Source: Clostridia bacterium (GTDB lineage: Bacteria > Bacillota > Clostridia > Oscillospirales > CAG-272). Taken from it: a stretch of DNA of 55,088 bases. The notes under the pieces were generated by a model. That model worked only from the letters and a program-made list of their open reading frames with translations. It had not been told where the DNA came from and searched no databases. A program made the position numbers and the translations under genes. Numbering within the stretch: position 1 is the first letter of the stretch; each line of letters opens with the position of its first letter. The DNA is taken from NCBI GenBank assembly GCA_017453245.1, contig JAFTKM010000002.1, positions 1 to 55,088 on the forward strand. Direction: 5' to 3'. Below, one piece after another: positions 1-8,443 of this stretch.

Positions 1-33
1 AGTCCTCTGCTCTACCAACTGAGCTACAGAGGC
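1..33 (-). tRNA. partial tRNA (5' half; anticodon outside window)
   Basis: The reverse strand gives an acceptor 5' strand GCCTCTG, then TA and a standard D-arm (GCTC...GAGC) and the 5' side of the anticodon stem, ending at C32-T33. The anticodon and 3' half lie beyond the window start, so the amino acid cannot be assigned. It is third in a Val-Asp-X tRNA cluster transcribed leftward. Confidence 0.85.
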
Positions 34-61
34 GGATAGGTGGTTTTATTTTTTCGAAAAA

Positions 62-138
62 TGGCGACTCGGATGGGGCTCGAACCCACGACCTCTAGCG
101 TGACAGGCTAGCGCTCTAACCAACTGAGCTACCAAGCC
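62..138 (-). tRNA. tRNA-Asp (GTC)
   Basis: The reverse strand folds as a complete cloverleaf: acceptor GGCTTGG pairs with CCGAGTC (G-T pairs allowed), the D-arm is GCTC/GAGC, the anticodon loop CTGTCAC carries GTC, and the T-arm contains GTTCGAGCC. The discriminator base is G and the 3' CCA is encoded (62-64). It sits between tRNA-Val and a truncated tRNA. Confidence 0.96.
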
Positions 139-163
139 ATTTTTCGTATGGGATTGCTCCCTA

Positions 164-239
164 TGGTGGAAAGTACAGGGCTCGAACCTGTGACCCTCTG
201 CTTGTAAGGCAGATGCTCTCCCAACTGAGCTAACCTTCC
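164..239 (-). tRNA. tRNA-Val (TAC)
   Basis: The reverse strand gives acceptor GGAAGGT pairing with ACTTTCC, a standard D-arm, the anticodon loop CTTACAA (anticodon TAC) and a GTTCGAGCC T-loop. CCA is encoded (164-166). It is the first gene after a strong promoter at 254-282. Confidence 0.96.
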
Positions 240-253
240 ATAAACGCTCCACT

Positions 254-282
254 ATTATATCAAATAAAAAAAGGTTTGTCAA
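254..282 (-). promoter_or_regulatory. sigma-A promoter of the tRNA cluster
   Basis: On the reverse strand TTGACA (277-282) and TATAAT (254-259) are separated by exactly 17 bp. Transcription would start just before tRNA-Val. The rest of 283-463 is AT-rich and I see no gene in it. Confidence 0.85.
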
Positions 283-463
283 GGGGTTTTTAAAAAAATA
301 TCAAAAATATTTGCATACACTATTTTTAATTCGAAATGATTTTTTTATAGCAATAACCCTATTGTTAAAAGTCTTTCTCATTGCCCTGTAACACAACGAC
401 GATTTATTGTTTTGTTTATTCGCAAGCATTCTCGTCAGATATTCGATTATCAACAATAATAAC

Positions 464-506
464 AACTCCCCGTTATCTTTTCGTGTCAAGCATAAATCGG
501 GGAGTT
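464..506 (-). terminator. putative terminator of the ThrE-family gene
   Basis: A 9-bp stem (464-472 AACTCCCCG with 498-506 CGGGGAGTT) lies 20 bp past the stop codon at 526. The reverse strand after the stem reads TGTTATTATTG, only moderately T-rich, and the loop is long (25 nt), so this is a tentative call. Confidence 0.45.
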
Positions 507-525
507 ATTGCGATATTGTCTATTT

Positions 526-1800
526 TCATTTACATTTACTGTCGTTTTTGCGTTTTTTCGCAACGTGGTCGTTAACGATGTTAAACACCAATGACAGTGA
601 AATTACACCACCGGCGATACCCAACGCAACCGCTCCGGCATCACCAAGCCAAGAAAGAGCAGAGGGGATAAGCCCCCTTACGAAATCGCGGACAGCGCGG
701 TAGAGATACCCTCCGGGGACGGTGGGAATTACGCCCGCCATAAGGATAATTATCGAAGGAGCTTTTACGGCTCTCGCGTTCACCTCGGCAAAAAGCGCAG
801 CGACTGCGGTGGAAACAAACGCTGCCCAGAACAAGGATGACGTGATAGTATAAATGCCAAAGTAGGCGGCATAGGTAAGCGTACCGCATATGCCTCCATT
901 GATAAGATGGCGCTTGTTAGCCTTCAGGAGTATCGCGAACGTCACAGACGTGATAAAGGACGTGACAAGCTGTATGAGGAACAAATTCCCCTGCTCTGCG
1001 CTCACCTCGGGAATAAGTCTGTCCCCAAGTAACGCATAAGAAAGCATATAACCAAATCCGATCATCAACGTCTGGATAAGAGCTTGCAATATCTTAAGCG
1101 TGCCCGCGATTAGGTCACCGCACAAAAGGTCACGCATCGAAGTACCAAACATAAGTCCCGGGACAAGAAGCATGATCGCGCCGATAATTATCGCGTCGAC
1201 ATTTGTCTCGGGAAGAATTATCAAGGCGACACCCGCAAGCGTTGCAGCGACAAACGATGAAATTACCGTTTTTGCCATACTATTCAGCCTTGTCGACGGA
1301 TAATTCAAAATAACTGCAACCCCAAGACCTATAAAGAAGGTGATAATCGAGTCAATGACACCTCCACCAAAGAACAAGCAAAACGCACAAGCAACAAGCG
1401 CTGACGAAAGTGTATGAAGCCAAGCCTTATAAGGCTGATTTTTCTTCGCCTCGTGCAAGGCCTTGTCAAACTCGTCGAGCGAGGGCTTCTCACGACACAC
1501 CCTGCGCGAAAGAGCATTGAGCTCCTCAAGTGTGTTCAGATTGGTCGTTGTCTGCTTAACTCGTCTTAGCTGCGATGAATAAGAGCCGTCCGGCATTCTG
1601 ACCGCGGCATTAATCATTGATATAATGGTAAAGACCTCAACGTGCACCGCGCCGTAAGCGCGGCAGATACGCTCTATGGTATCCTCTACCCTGGCAACCT
1701 CGCCGCCGTTTTTAAGCATTCCCTCGCCGACGTCAAGCGCCAGACAAAGCAAATATTCGGTGAAGTTTTCCTTATATATTTCACGTGCCTTATTTTCCAC
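526..1800 (-). CDS. threonine/serine exporter family protein (ThrE-like, both halves)
   Basis: The 424-residue protein has the two-part architecture of the ThrE family: a soluble N-terminal part (about 1-105) carrying the family motif around NGGEVARVEDTIERI (31-45), then about ten hydrophobic segments covering the YjjP-type and YjjB-type membrane halves in one chain. Many bacteria encode these halves separately; here they are fused, as in Corynebacterium ThrE. The family exports threonine and serine; the substrate here is inferred from family only. The gene follows a lipoprotein gene by 35 nt and probably shares its promoter. The C-terminus ends in a lysine-rich tail. Confidence 0.85.
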   Translation of the reverse strand: MENKAREIYKENFTEYLLCLALDVGEGMLKNGGEVARVEDTIERICRAYGAVHVEVFTIISMINAAVRMPDGSYSSQLRRVKQTTTNLNTLEELNALSRRVCREKPSLDEFDKALHEAKKNQPYKAWLHTLSSALVACAFCLFFGGGVIDSIITFFIGLGVAVILNYPSTRLNSMAKTVISSFVAATLAGVALIILPETNVDAIIIGAIMLLVPGLMFGTSMRDLLCGDLIAGTLKILQALIQTLMIGFGYMLSYALLGDRLIPEVSAEQGNLFLIQLVTSFITSVTFAILLKANKRHLINGGICGTLTYAAYFGIYTITSSLFWAAFVSTAVAALFAEVNARAVKAPSIIILMAGVIPTVPGGYLYRAVRDFVRGLIPSALSWLGDAGAVALGIAGGVISLSLVFNIVNDHVAKKRKNDSKCK

Positions 1801-1835
1801 TTCCCTAACCTCTTTTAACGTCTTATAAAGCAGTC

Positions 1836-2315
1836 TTATTCAACCGTGAATTCGCAGACAAGATGAAACTCGTGAGCGTCAGCGGTCGCGGTCTTGTTTG
1901 CCCAGAAGGACTTGACTATGCGGTACTTACCGGGCGTGAGATTTCCGTATCTCTCTCGGAACTCGAAGGTGTGAGTCAACGTCTCACCGGGCGCGAAGAT
2001 CATAAGCTCCATAGTGTTCGCAAGCTCGCCTATCTGGGTAACCGTGTACCACTCTCCGTCCTTTTCTGCCTCAAGAGAGTAGTCTCTCATATTACCGCTC
2101 TGCCAGGTGGAATCGGTATTATTCTCAATCTTAACGGTAAGCGAGGACGAATCAGAGGAGACACGCGTTATAACCGCGCCCTGCTCCTCTGTCTTAGGAT
2201 TGTCGGACTTGTCTCCGAGCTTAATATCGTCACCAAAAAACTTATTTATCATATCACAACTCATAAGCGACGCGCAAAGTAAAAGGAGCGCCGCGGCAAT
2301 AATTATTTTTTTCAT
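1836..2315 (-). CDS. lipoprotein with Big_14-like immunoglobulin-like domain
   Basis: The protein has 159 residues, a hydrophobic signal peptide and a lipobox LMSC with Cys20 as the predicted lipidated residue. After an acidic linker, residues about 45-159 form a beta-rich domain containing ENNTDSTW, a W-Y-V/T core and LTPGKYRIVK. This pattern (polar strand, PGET turn, PGKYRIV strand) fits the bacterial Ig-like domain often found in clostridial lipoproteins. Function is unknown; the domain is structural or binding. It is first in a two-gene unit with the ThrE-like gene. Confidence 0.75.
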   Translation of the reverse strand: MKKIIIAAALLLLCASLMSCDMINKFFGDDIKLGDKSDNPKTEEQGAVITRVSSDSSSLTVKIENNTDSTWQSGNMRDYSLEAEKDGEWYTVTQIGELANTMELMIFAPGETLTHTFEFRERYGNLTPGKYRIVKSFWANKTATADAHEFHLVCEFTVE

Positions 2316-2343
2316 ATTATTCTCTCTTAATCGGGATACTCAC

Positions 2344-2372
2344 ATTTTATCACATAAGCGCGAAATGTGCAA
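2344..2372 (-). promoter_or_regulatory. promoter of the lipoprotein-ThrE unit
   Basis: On the reverse strand TTGCAC (2367-2372) and TAAAAT (2344-2349) have a 17-bp spacer, ending about 30 nt upstream of the lipoprotein start. Confidence 0.6.
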
Positions 2373-2473
2373 TATATTTTCAAGATATTTAGGAAAGTAT
2401 TTTTTGGTGAATAACACGCTTTATACCTGTCGAAAATATCCACATCACCCATAGGGAAAAGGAGGTAAACGAA

Positions 2474-2665
2474 ATGTCACCGAAGGAACTACTCTATATT
2501 GAGGATACGCTCAGCCACGAAAAGCAGGTTAAATGCACCTGCAAGGACAGCGTCGAGAAGCTTGAAAACAAGGAGCTGGCAAGCTTTGTCGACGGCTTGG
2601 CGGCAAGGCACACACAGTGCTTCAACAAATTTTACGGTCTTGTAGGAGGTAACAATGCAGGATAA
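2474..2665 (+). CDS. small spore-coat-associated protein (CotF-like partner)
   Basis: This 63-residue, mostly helical protein follows a strong GGAGG site at 2461-2465. Its ending (SFVDGLAARHTQCFNKFYGLV) resembles the short spore-coat proteins that precede CotF-domain genes in Clostridia. It overlaps the next gene by 11 nt, with that gene's ribosome binding site inside this frame, so the two are very likely translationally coupled. Four lysine-flanked cysteines or single Cys residues (Cys22, Cys24, Cys49) could allow cross-linking in a coat, which is only a suggestion. Confidence in a real gene is high, in the exact family moderate. Confidence 0.7.
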   Translation: MSPKELLYIEDTLSHEKQVKCTCKDSVEKLENKELASFVDGLAARHTQCFNKFYGLVGGNNAG

Positions 2666-2903
2666 GGAAATCATGGAGAACATTCTTTTGAACCTCAAGG
2701 GAGAGTGTGATCTTCTTATGCATGCTACGGTTGAGTCCTCGACACCAAACGTACACGCAGCGTTCAAATCCGCTCTCGACGAGACGCTCGCTATGCAGAG
2801 CGAAGTGTATGCAAAAATGGCAGCCCAAGGGTGGTATCCCCAGACTCCCGCGGAGCAGAAGCAAATCGACGCCGTAAAGCAGAAGTTCTCTGCAGGATGC
2901 TAA
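2655..2903 (+). CDS. CotF-family spore coat protein
   Basis: The 82-residue protein matches the pattern of the Coat F domain: an N-terminal helix (DKEIMENILLNLKGECDLL), a central ATVES...VHAAFKSALDE helix, then MQSEVYAKMAAQGWYPQTPA. The 'M..GWY' stretch near the C-terminus is typical of this family. CotF proteins are small structural proteins of the Bacillus/Clostridium spore coat. Start ATG at 2655 is supported by GTAGGAGGTAAC just upstream. With the preceding gene it forms a coupled pair, and it is the only evidence for sporulation in the window. Confidence 0.8.
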   Translation: MQDKEIMENILLNLKGECDLLMHATVESSTPNVHAAFKSALDETLAMQSEVYAKMAAQGWYPQTPAEQKQIDAVKQKFSAGC

Positions 2904-2940
2904 AATAAGTTTTTTGTAAACTTTATTTAGCTTTTTATCA

Positions 2941-2991
2941 AAAAAACGTGCGCTAAGTCTTTGCTACTCAGTTAGCATTGATTCAGCGCAC
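2941..2991 (-). terminator. terminator of the ECF S-component gene
   Basis: GTGCGCT (2948-2954) pairs with AGCGCAC (2985-2991), with a smaller GCTA/TAGC hairpin inside the loop. On the reverse strand the stem is followed by GTTTTTT, as expected for an intrinsic terminator of the leftward gene ending at 3017. Confidence 0.65.
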
Positions 2992-3016
2992 ATTTTACTT
3001 TTTATGCTTTCAGCAA

Positions 3017-3604
3017 TTATTTCTTCAAGAAGTTCTTCTTTGCGGCGAGCTCAATAATACGGATTATCGCAGGACACAGAACCACATTGAGAATAAGCTC
3101 GATGATAAAGTTCATTCCCGCAAGGCCGAACAGAAGCATACCGATGCCAACCCCGTTCTCCGCGGCGAGAGCGACAAGCTCGCTCCAGATGAAGATATAA
3201 CATCCGAGAACAAAAACGCTCGTGTTAACTACGGGAGCTACGACCGCCGCGCAAATCACACCGCCGGTAGGATGCTTTTTCGACATAAGCTTGTATACGA
3301 GTCCTGCAAGGTAGCCTGCCAGAAGTCCCTTGAGCATCAAGGTAAGAACCGTACCGAAGGGATTATAGGTAAGGAACAGTGCCGCCTCGCCAAATGAGGT
3401 AAGCGCGGGAATAACCGTCAGCCACGCTCCAACCCAAGTGCCGCAAACGATAGCGCCGATAACGACCACGGGTAAAACAAGAGTCACGGTCGCAGTACTT
3501 ACAACAGGTATCTTTATATAGCTGAGGACGGTAGCAAGGGCTGTCAGAATACCTATCAGGGCAACCTTGCGTACAACCTCGTCATTTCTTCTTTTCTGAT
3601 TCAT
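3017..3604 (-). CDS. ECF transporter S component (substrate unknown)
   Basis: The 195-residue protein has a short basic N-terminus, then about six hydrophobic helices. The first helix (VALIGILTALATVLSYIKIP) and the later TWVGAWLTVIPAL and NPFGTVLTLMLKGLLAGYLAGLVYKL segments are typical of energy-coupling-factor S components, membrane receptors for vitamins. These bind a vitamin and plug into a shared EcfAAT module, which is not present in this window. The vitamin cannot be read from the sequence. The start follows GGAGG. The gene lies 27 nt behind an alpha/beta hydrolase and probably shares its mRNA. Confidence 0.8.
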   Translation of the reverse strand: MNQKRRNDEVVRKVALIGILTALATVLSYIKIPVVSTATVTLVLPVVVIGAIVCGTWVGAWLTVIPALTSFGEAALFLTYNPFGTVLTLMLKGLLAGYLAGLVYKLMSKKHPTGGVICAAVVAPVVNTSVFVLGCYIFIWSELVALAAENGVGIGMLLFGLAGMNFIIELILNVVLCPAIIRIIELAAKKNFLKK

Positions 3605-3631
3605 TGTTTTTCCTCCAAAGTCAATTTACAG

Positions 3632-4591
3632 TCACTTTCCGAGATGCTCGAAAATGATACTCCAGACAGCCTCATCCTGCTCGGTCATTCTCTTCCAATC
3701 ATAGGACGCAACAAAGCTTGCCTTATCCTCTTTCGTAGCCTTTTTACTGCGGGCGATCTTCGCTCTCGCCTTACCGAATTCGCCAAGATACCTGACCGCG
3801 TCATCGGTGTAATTCGGGTTATGTCCCTTGCCGCTTACGTACAGGAAATCAACGTTATCTCTGCCCTCGAGCCCCGCCCTAAGTATCTCGTAATGCTTGG
3901 GACGGCACATAGCATCGTTATCCGAGTAAATGAGCAGAGCCTTAGTATTCGATTCGCTCAGCGTTTTCACCGCATTGAATTCTACGAAGTACGGATTCGA
4001 CTCTCTCTCAAGCTCAAGAATTGCCTTGCGATAAGGCTTAAGAATTCCCGAGAAGAAGGTGCCTATCATATCCTCAACAGAGACAAAGCCCGACATAGCG
4101 ACGATGTGAGAAATTTCGGGGTGAAGCGCAGAAATATTCAAGGTCGAAAACGCACCCCAGCTATGTCCCATAACCGAGATATCAAGGTGGGAGAAGCGCT
4201 CGTCGGATTTAAGCATATTGATTGCGTCGTTAAGGTCGCAGAGCGACTGCGAGAGTCCCCTCGGAGTTTCTCCGCCCGACTCCATACAGCCGGTGTGGTC
4301 ATATGCGAATACCTTGTATCCGCCCTTACAGAGCATATCAACTTCTCTCATATAAGCGCGATGACCGCCGCCGAAGCCGTGGTCAAACACAATGAGTCTA
4401 TCCTCTCTTGCGCCGTCGTATTGATATAGATACCCCTGAAGAGTATGTCCGAGCGACGAGGCGAAGGCTATCGGCTCGCTGCAAAGCCCCGGAAAATCCT
4501 CCGCGGAGAAATAGTAAACCGTCTCGGTATCATCGCACCGTGTGTGCATCATACCCTTATACATATTTACAACTTGCTTTTCAAAAATCAT
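3632..4591 (-). CDS. alpha/beta-fold hydrolase
   Basis: In this 319-residue protein the oxyanion-hole motif HGFGGG is at 71-76, the nucleophile elbow GHSWGA places Ser144 as nucleophile, YSDNDAM carries the probable catalytic Asp, and GKGHN the catalytic His. Strand order and spacing match serine-hydrolase (S33/esterase-like) folds. There is no signal peptide, so it should act in the cytoplasm on an ester, thioester or lactone of unknown identity. It precedes the ECF S-component gene by 27 nt. A link to vitamin handling is possible but not shown. Confidence 0.8.
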   Translation of the reverse strand: MIFEKQVVNMYKGMMHTRCDDTETVYYFSAEDFPGLCSEPIAFASSLGHTLQGYLYQYDGAREDRLIVFDHGFGGGHRAYMREVDMLCKGGYKVFAYDHTGCMESGGETPRGLSQSLCDLNDAINMLKSDERFSHLDISVMGHSWGAFSTLNISALHPEISHIVAMSGFVSVEDMIGTFFSGILKPYRKAILELERESNPYFVEFNAVKTLSESNTKALLIYSDNDAMCRPKHYEILRAGLEGRDNVDFLYVSGKGHNPNYTDDAVRYLGEFGKARAKIARSKKATKEDKASFVASYDWKRMTEQDEAVWSIIFEHLGK

Positions 4592-4665
4592 AATTATGCC
4601 TCATAGAAAATTAAGATTACTTTTACACAAGATAAATAGCGCGTCTTTAGCGTTACTCTCGTTGT

Positions 4666-4694
4666 ATTATAGCACAAAAAAATAATATATGCAA
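4666..4694 (-). promoter_or_regulatory. promoter of the hydrolase-ECF unit
   Basis: On the reverse strand TTGCAT (4689-4694) and TATAAT (4666-4671) are 17 bp apart, about 75 nt upstream of the hydrolase start. Confidence 0.75.
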
Positions 4695-4726
4695 GTGTAA
4701 GTTTCAAAATCAGTTTTCAAAACCGC

Positions 4727-4755
4727 TTGCAAAGAGCTCCTTTGGGTGGTATAAT
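4727..4755 (+). promoter_or_regulatory. promoter of the aldo/keto reductase
   Basis: TTGCAA (4727-4732), 17-bp spacer, TATAAT (4750-4755). It lies back-to-back with the leftward hydrolase promoter. Confidence 0.75.
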
Positions 4756-4827
4756 AATTATAGAATTCATTTTTTTAGCAAGAGAGAATAATACGTTCAT
4801 ATATTTTCTCTTGCCTAAGGAGTTAAT

Positions 4828-5832
4828 ATGCAGACCGTTAGACTTGGAAGAACCAATATTACAGTAAGCAAAAACGGCTTTGGAGCGCTCCCCATCCAGC
4901 GTATCTCAAAGGAGGATGCCGCCCACCTTTTAAGAAAGGCGTATGAGGGCGGAATCAACTACTTTGACACCGCGAGATTTTACACGGATAGCGAGGAAAA
5001 GATAGGCTACGCGCTCTCGGATGTCAGAGAGAATATTATAATTTCCACCAAAACAATGCGCACCACGGTCGAGGGCTTCTGGCGCGACCTTGAAGAAAGT
5101 CTCTCGCTCCTTAAGACCGACTATATCGATATTTATCAATTCCACAACCCCGCGTTTTGCCCGAAGCCGGGTGACGGCACGGGGCTCTACGAGGCTATGC
5201 TAGAGGCGAAAAGGCTCGGCAAAATACGCCATATAGGTATGACCAATCACCGTCTCGCGGTAGCCGAGGAGGCTGTACGCTCGGGACTTTACGATACCCT
5301 GCAATTCCCATTCTCCTACCTCGCGAGCGAAAAGGAGGAGGCGCTTGTAAGGCTCTGTGAGGAAATGGACGTCGGCTTCATCTGTATGAAGGCTCTGGCG
5401 GGCGGTCTTATCACCCGCTCGGATGCGGCATACGCCTTCCTCGCCGATTACCCCGTAGCTCCGATATGGGGTGTGCAAAGGGAGCATGAGCTCGACGAAT
5501 TCCTCGCCTACAACGAAAATCCGCCCGCGATGACAGACGAGATAAGAGCTTATATAGAAAAGGAGAAGGCAGAGCTCTCGGGTGACTTCTGCCGCGGCTG
5601 CGGATACTGTATGCCCTGCCCCGTTGGAATCCAGATAAACAATGCGGCGAGAATGTCCTTAATGATACGCCGAGCTCCCGTAGACGCTCAGCTTTCCGAG
5701 GCAAGTCAGGCGATGATGAAACAGATAGAAAAGTGCATAAACTGCGGAAAATGTAAATCTTTGTGTCCATATGGGCTCGATACGCCAAATCTACTCAAGA
5801 AAAACTACGAAGACTACAAAACATTCTTATAA
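4828..5832 (+). CDS. aldo/keto reductase with C-terminal 2x[4Fe-4S] ferredoxin domain
   Basis: Residues 1-265 form an AKR barrel: FDTAR with Asp47, Tyr52, Lys75 (ISTKT) and His106 (IYQFHNP) make the catalytic tetrad. Residues about 270-320 add two clusters of cysteines, CRGCGYCMPCP and CINCGKCKSLCP, each able to bind a [4Fe-4S] cluster. This arrangement is known in many anaerobe AKRs and suggests electron transfer between ferredoxin-type centres and a carbonyl or quinone substrate. The protein is cytoplasmic. Start ATG follows AAGGAG. It is a single gene between its own promoter and terminator. Confidence 0.9.
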   Translation: MQTVRLGRTNITVSKNGFGALPIQRISKEDAAHLLRKAYEGGINYFDTARFYTDSEEKIGYALSDVRENIIISTKTMRTTVEGFWRDLEESLSLLKTDYIDIYQFHNPAFCPKPGDGTGLYEAMLEAKRLGKIRHIGMTNHRLAVAEEAVRSGLYDTLQFPFSYLASEKEEALVRLCEEMDVGFICMKALAGGLITRSDAAYAFLADYPVAPIWGVQREHELDEFLAYNENPPAMTDEIRAYIEKEKAELSGDFCRGCGYCMPCPVGIQINNAARMSLMIRRAPVDAQLSEASQAMMKQIEKCINCGKCKSLCPYGLDTPNLLKKNYEDYKTFL

Positions 5833-5835
5833 TAA

Positions 5836-5867
5836 AAAGAGTCAGCATCACAGTGCTGACTCTTTTT
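5836..5867 (+). terminator. terminator of the aldo/keto reductase gene
   Basis: A stem of AAGAGTCAGCA with TGCTGACTCTT around a TCACAG loop is followed by a T run. The A-rich other side could also serve the leftward GH3 gene. Confidence 0.85.
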
Positions 5868-5899
5868 TAACTGTTATTCAATAAAGCGGACGTCACCTA

Positions 5900-7936
5900 T
5901 CAATCGAGCACGCCGATAAAATTGCTATTCTCTATCTTGCCTGCTGTATAAGGAGCATTTCCCGAAACAGATATTTGCTCCCTGAGCTTTATATCCCGTG
6001 ACGATGCTCCGATAAGAACGTCATACCTTCCGGGCTCTACGATCCACTCATCAAGAGAACGGTTATAATAGGCAATATCAATAAGAGGTACTTCGAGCAC
6101 AACCTCACAGCTATCACCGGCGGCGAGACTGTATTTTCCGAAGCATTTAAGCTCCTTTATCGGTCGGGTGAAGGCGGTCGTAGGATAGCCCACGTAAAGC
6201 TGTACTACCTCACTTCCCTCGCGCTCTCCCACGTTAGTAAGCTTAAGCTTCACGCTGATAGCATCATCGCTCGTCTCGACCTTCAGGTCCGAATAGGTGA
6301 ACGAGGTATAGGATAGTCCGTGGCCAAACGGATAGGCAATCTCCTCAGGATGCTTATCATAATATCTGTATCCGACGTCCAGCCCCTCGGTATAACGAAC
6401 GCGAACGCCGTCACCGGGATAATCAAGATCCTTTCGCTCCTTGCGCGGGAACGTCTCGGAAAGCTTGCCCGACGGATTTACTCTGCCCGTCAGAACATCG
6501 GCTATCGCGCCACCGCCGCCTTCACCTCCGAGCCACATTTCAACAACCGCGTCAGCTCGATCATTCCATATGTCAAGTATCGGAGCGGTGCCGGTCTGGA
6601 TCACTACCGCAACACGCCTTCCTGATGCAAGCGCCTGACGGATGTAAAACTCTTGATTCGGGTTGAGTCGGGCAGTATACTTATCGTGCTCCTCGGTGTC
6701 CTCGGACTCCATCGATCCAACGAAGAAGAGAAGCAGATCCGCGCCATCTATCGCCTTGTTAAACTCATCAAATCTTGACCAGATAAAGGTATCAACGTGC
6801 TCCGCCTTCTTATAAAACTCGGTATAAACAAATTCAACCTCATCGCCAAGCTGGCGGCGAAGCTCCTCTAACGGAGACTCGATATACTCGTCAGAGGTAT
6901 AGACCTCAGCGCTTCCCTGACCACCGAGCAGCGGACTCTTAGCATACTCACCAAAGACAGCAATTTTCTTGTACTTCTCCTTGGTTATGGGTAAGGTGTC
7001 ATTCTCATTTTTCAGAAGAACTATTCCCTCTCCGGCGAGCTCGCGCGCCAAGGCGTGCTGGGTGTCCCTGTTATATGCGGCGTCCTTTTCTCTGTCCTTC
7101 ATAGCAAAGCGGAGTATACGTTCAACCGCCTTATCAATATCGTCCTCTTCTATCTCTCCGCGCTCAAGAGCAGTCTTTAATTGCGGTAAAATGTCAGGTA
7201 TAGTTGGCATTTGAAGGTCCATACCCGCCTTCAGTGCTCTCGCGGAATTTTTCACCGCAGACCAATCCGACATAACAAAGCCTTCGTAACCCCACTTTTC
7301 TCTGAGCACGTCGCAAAGCAAATACTTATGCTCCGAGCACCATATTCCATCAACTTTATTCTCCGCGCACATAACGCTTGCGGGATTACTCTTTTTTATA
7401 ACGATCTCGAATGCCTTAAGGTACAGCTCGTGGAGAGTTCGCATATCAAGCTCCACGTTAACGTAGTTACGGTGCATCTCCTGATTATTAACGGCAAAAT
7501 GCTTAACACAGGTTCCGATTCCGTTTTCCTCAAGCCCCTTTACGTACTCCACCGCAAGCTCTCCCGTGAGGATGGGATCCTCTGAAAAGTATTCAAAATT
7601 TCGGCCGCAAAGATTATGTCTCTTAATATTGATTGCCGGAGCTAAGAGCATATCAACACCGTTTTGTACGCACTCCCCGGCGAGAACCTCGCCATATCTT
7701 TTTGCGCTCTGCTTACTCCACGTCGATGCAAGCGAGGAGATAGAGGGCAGGAACGTATTATTGCGTTTGGCGGTAAATTTATATCCCTCCCTGACGCCTG
7801 ACGGTCCGTCCGCAACAACCACCTCGGGTATCCCCAGACGCTCTATCGGCTCCGTTCCCATCGGCGTATAGCCTGTGAGCATCAATATTTTCTCATCGAG
7901 CGTCATTTTACTTATTATATCTTTTATATTTTTCAT
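5900..7936 (-). CDS. glycoside hydrolase family 3 (beta-glucosidase-like)
   Basis: The 678-residue protein holds the GH3 barrel (about 1-275), an alpha/beta sandwich domain (about 295-520) and a fibronectin-III-like C-terminal domain (about 555-650, with LTNVGEREGSEVVQLYV). The conserved GRNFEYFSEDP (111-121) and VKHFAVNNQE (144-153) are present, and the nucleophile is Asp224 in VMSDW. There is no signal peptide, so it should act inside the cell on imported beta-linked oligosaccharides. Start ATG follows AGGAGG. The exact sugar cannot be told; no transporter or regulator lies beside it. Confidence 0.93.
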   Translation of the reverse strand: MKNIKDIISKMTLDEKILMLTGYTPMGTEPIERLGIPEVVVADGPSGVREGYKFTAKRNNTFLPSISSLASTWSKQSAKRYGEVLAGECVQNGVDMLLAPAINIKRHNLCGRNFEYFSEDPILTGELAVEYVKGLEENGIGTCVKHFAVNNQEMHRNYVNVELDMRTLHELYLKAFEIVIKKSNPASVMCAENKVDGIWCSEHKYLLCDVLREKWGYEGFVMSDWSAVKNSARALKAGMDLQMPTIPDILPQLKTALERGEIEEDDIDKAVERILRFAMKDREKDAAYNRDTQHALARELAGEGIVLLKNENDTLPITKEKYKKIAVFGEYAKSPLLGGQGSAEVYTSDEYIESPLEELRRQLGDEVEFVYTEFYKKAEHVDTFIWSRFDEFNKAIDGADLLLFFVGSMESEDTEEHDKYTARLNPNQEFYIRQALASGRRVAVVIQTGTAPILDIWNDRADAVVEMWLGGEGGGGAIADVLTGRVNPSGKLSETFPRKERKDLDYPGDGVRVRYTEGLDVGYRYYDKHPEEIAYPFGHGLSYTSFTYSDLKVETSDDAISVKLKLTNVGEREGSEVVQLYVGYPTTAFTRPIKELKCFGKYSLAAGDSCEVVLEVPLIDIAYYNRSLDEWIVEPGRYDVLIGASSRDIKLREQISVSGNAPYTAGKIENSNFIGVLD

Positions 7937-7959
7937 CCTGACCTCCTCATTTTTTCTTC

Positions 7960-7988
7960 ATTATATCACAACAAAAAATGTTTTTCAA
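7960..7988 (-). promoter_or_regulatory. promoter of the GH3 gene
   Basis: On the reverse strand TTGAAA (7983-7988), 17-bp spacer, TATAAT (7960-7965), just upstream of an AGGAGG site. Confidence 0.75.
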
Positions 7989-8129
7989 TACGTTAATAAA
8001 AATCCCCGGGGGGGTATTTATTTTCGGGTAAAACCCTAAATGTTACTGGCGACTCACAAGTGCGTTTTAGATTTGCCTGCCAGCCATGCATTTGTTACCT
8101 GCTACCCGTAAACGGGTTGAAGAGAGAAT

Positions 8130-8325
8130 GCCTTCTCCTGTGGGAGAAGGTGGCACGAGCAAAGCGAGTGACGGATGAGGAGTTAGTTAAAACTCTTATC
8201 ATTATGGACACCTCATCCACCATAAATGGTCCCCTTGTCTCGCTTCGGCTCGGTCACGTTTCGGCTCTTGCGTTATTAACGCAATTCACTACCGAAACGC
8301 CGCTTCGCTACCCACTGGAGAAGGC
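8130..8325. repeat. MITE-like palindromic intergenic repeat, copy 1
   Basis: The element starts with GCCTTCTCC and ends with GGAGAAGGC, a perfect 9-bp terminal inverted repeat, and both arms contain GATGAGG or CCTCATC. The outer arm also forms a short hairpin (CCTTCTCC/GGGAGAAGG). A related element lies at 22604-22754. No protein is encoded. It fills most of the 507-bp gap between the GH3 gene and the surface operon; the rest of that gap holds only the GH3 promoter and a terminator. Confidence 0.75.
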
Positions 8326-8406
8326 TTTTTTTCACATCATTTTCCTCATCGGTTAACCTCTTTTGAACCTCGCGACTATCGCGTGGTTTTCGTTATACAA
8401 AGAAAA

Positions 8407-8438
8407 GACCTGCGGCATTTTTCCGCAGGCCTTTTTTG
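8407..8438 (-). terminator. terminator of the surface operon
   Basis: CCTGCGG (8409-8415) pairs with CCGCAGG (8423-8429). The leftward tail reads TCTTTTCTTT; the rightward tail is also T-rich, so it may work both ways. Confidence 0.75.
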
Positions 8439-8443
8439 ATAAT

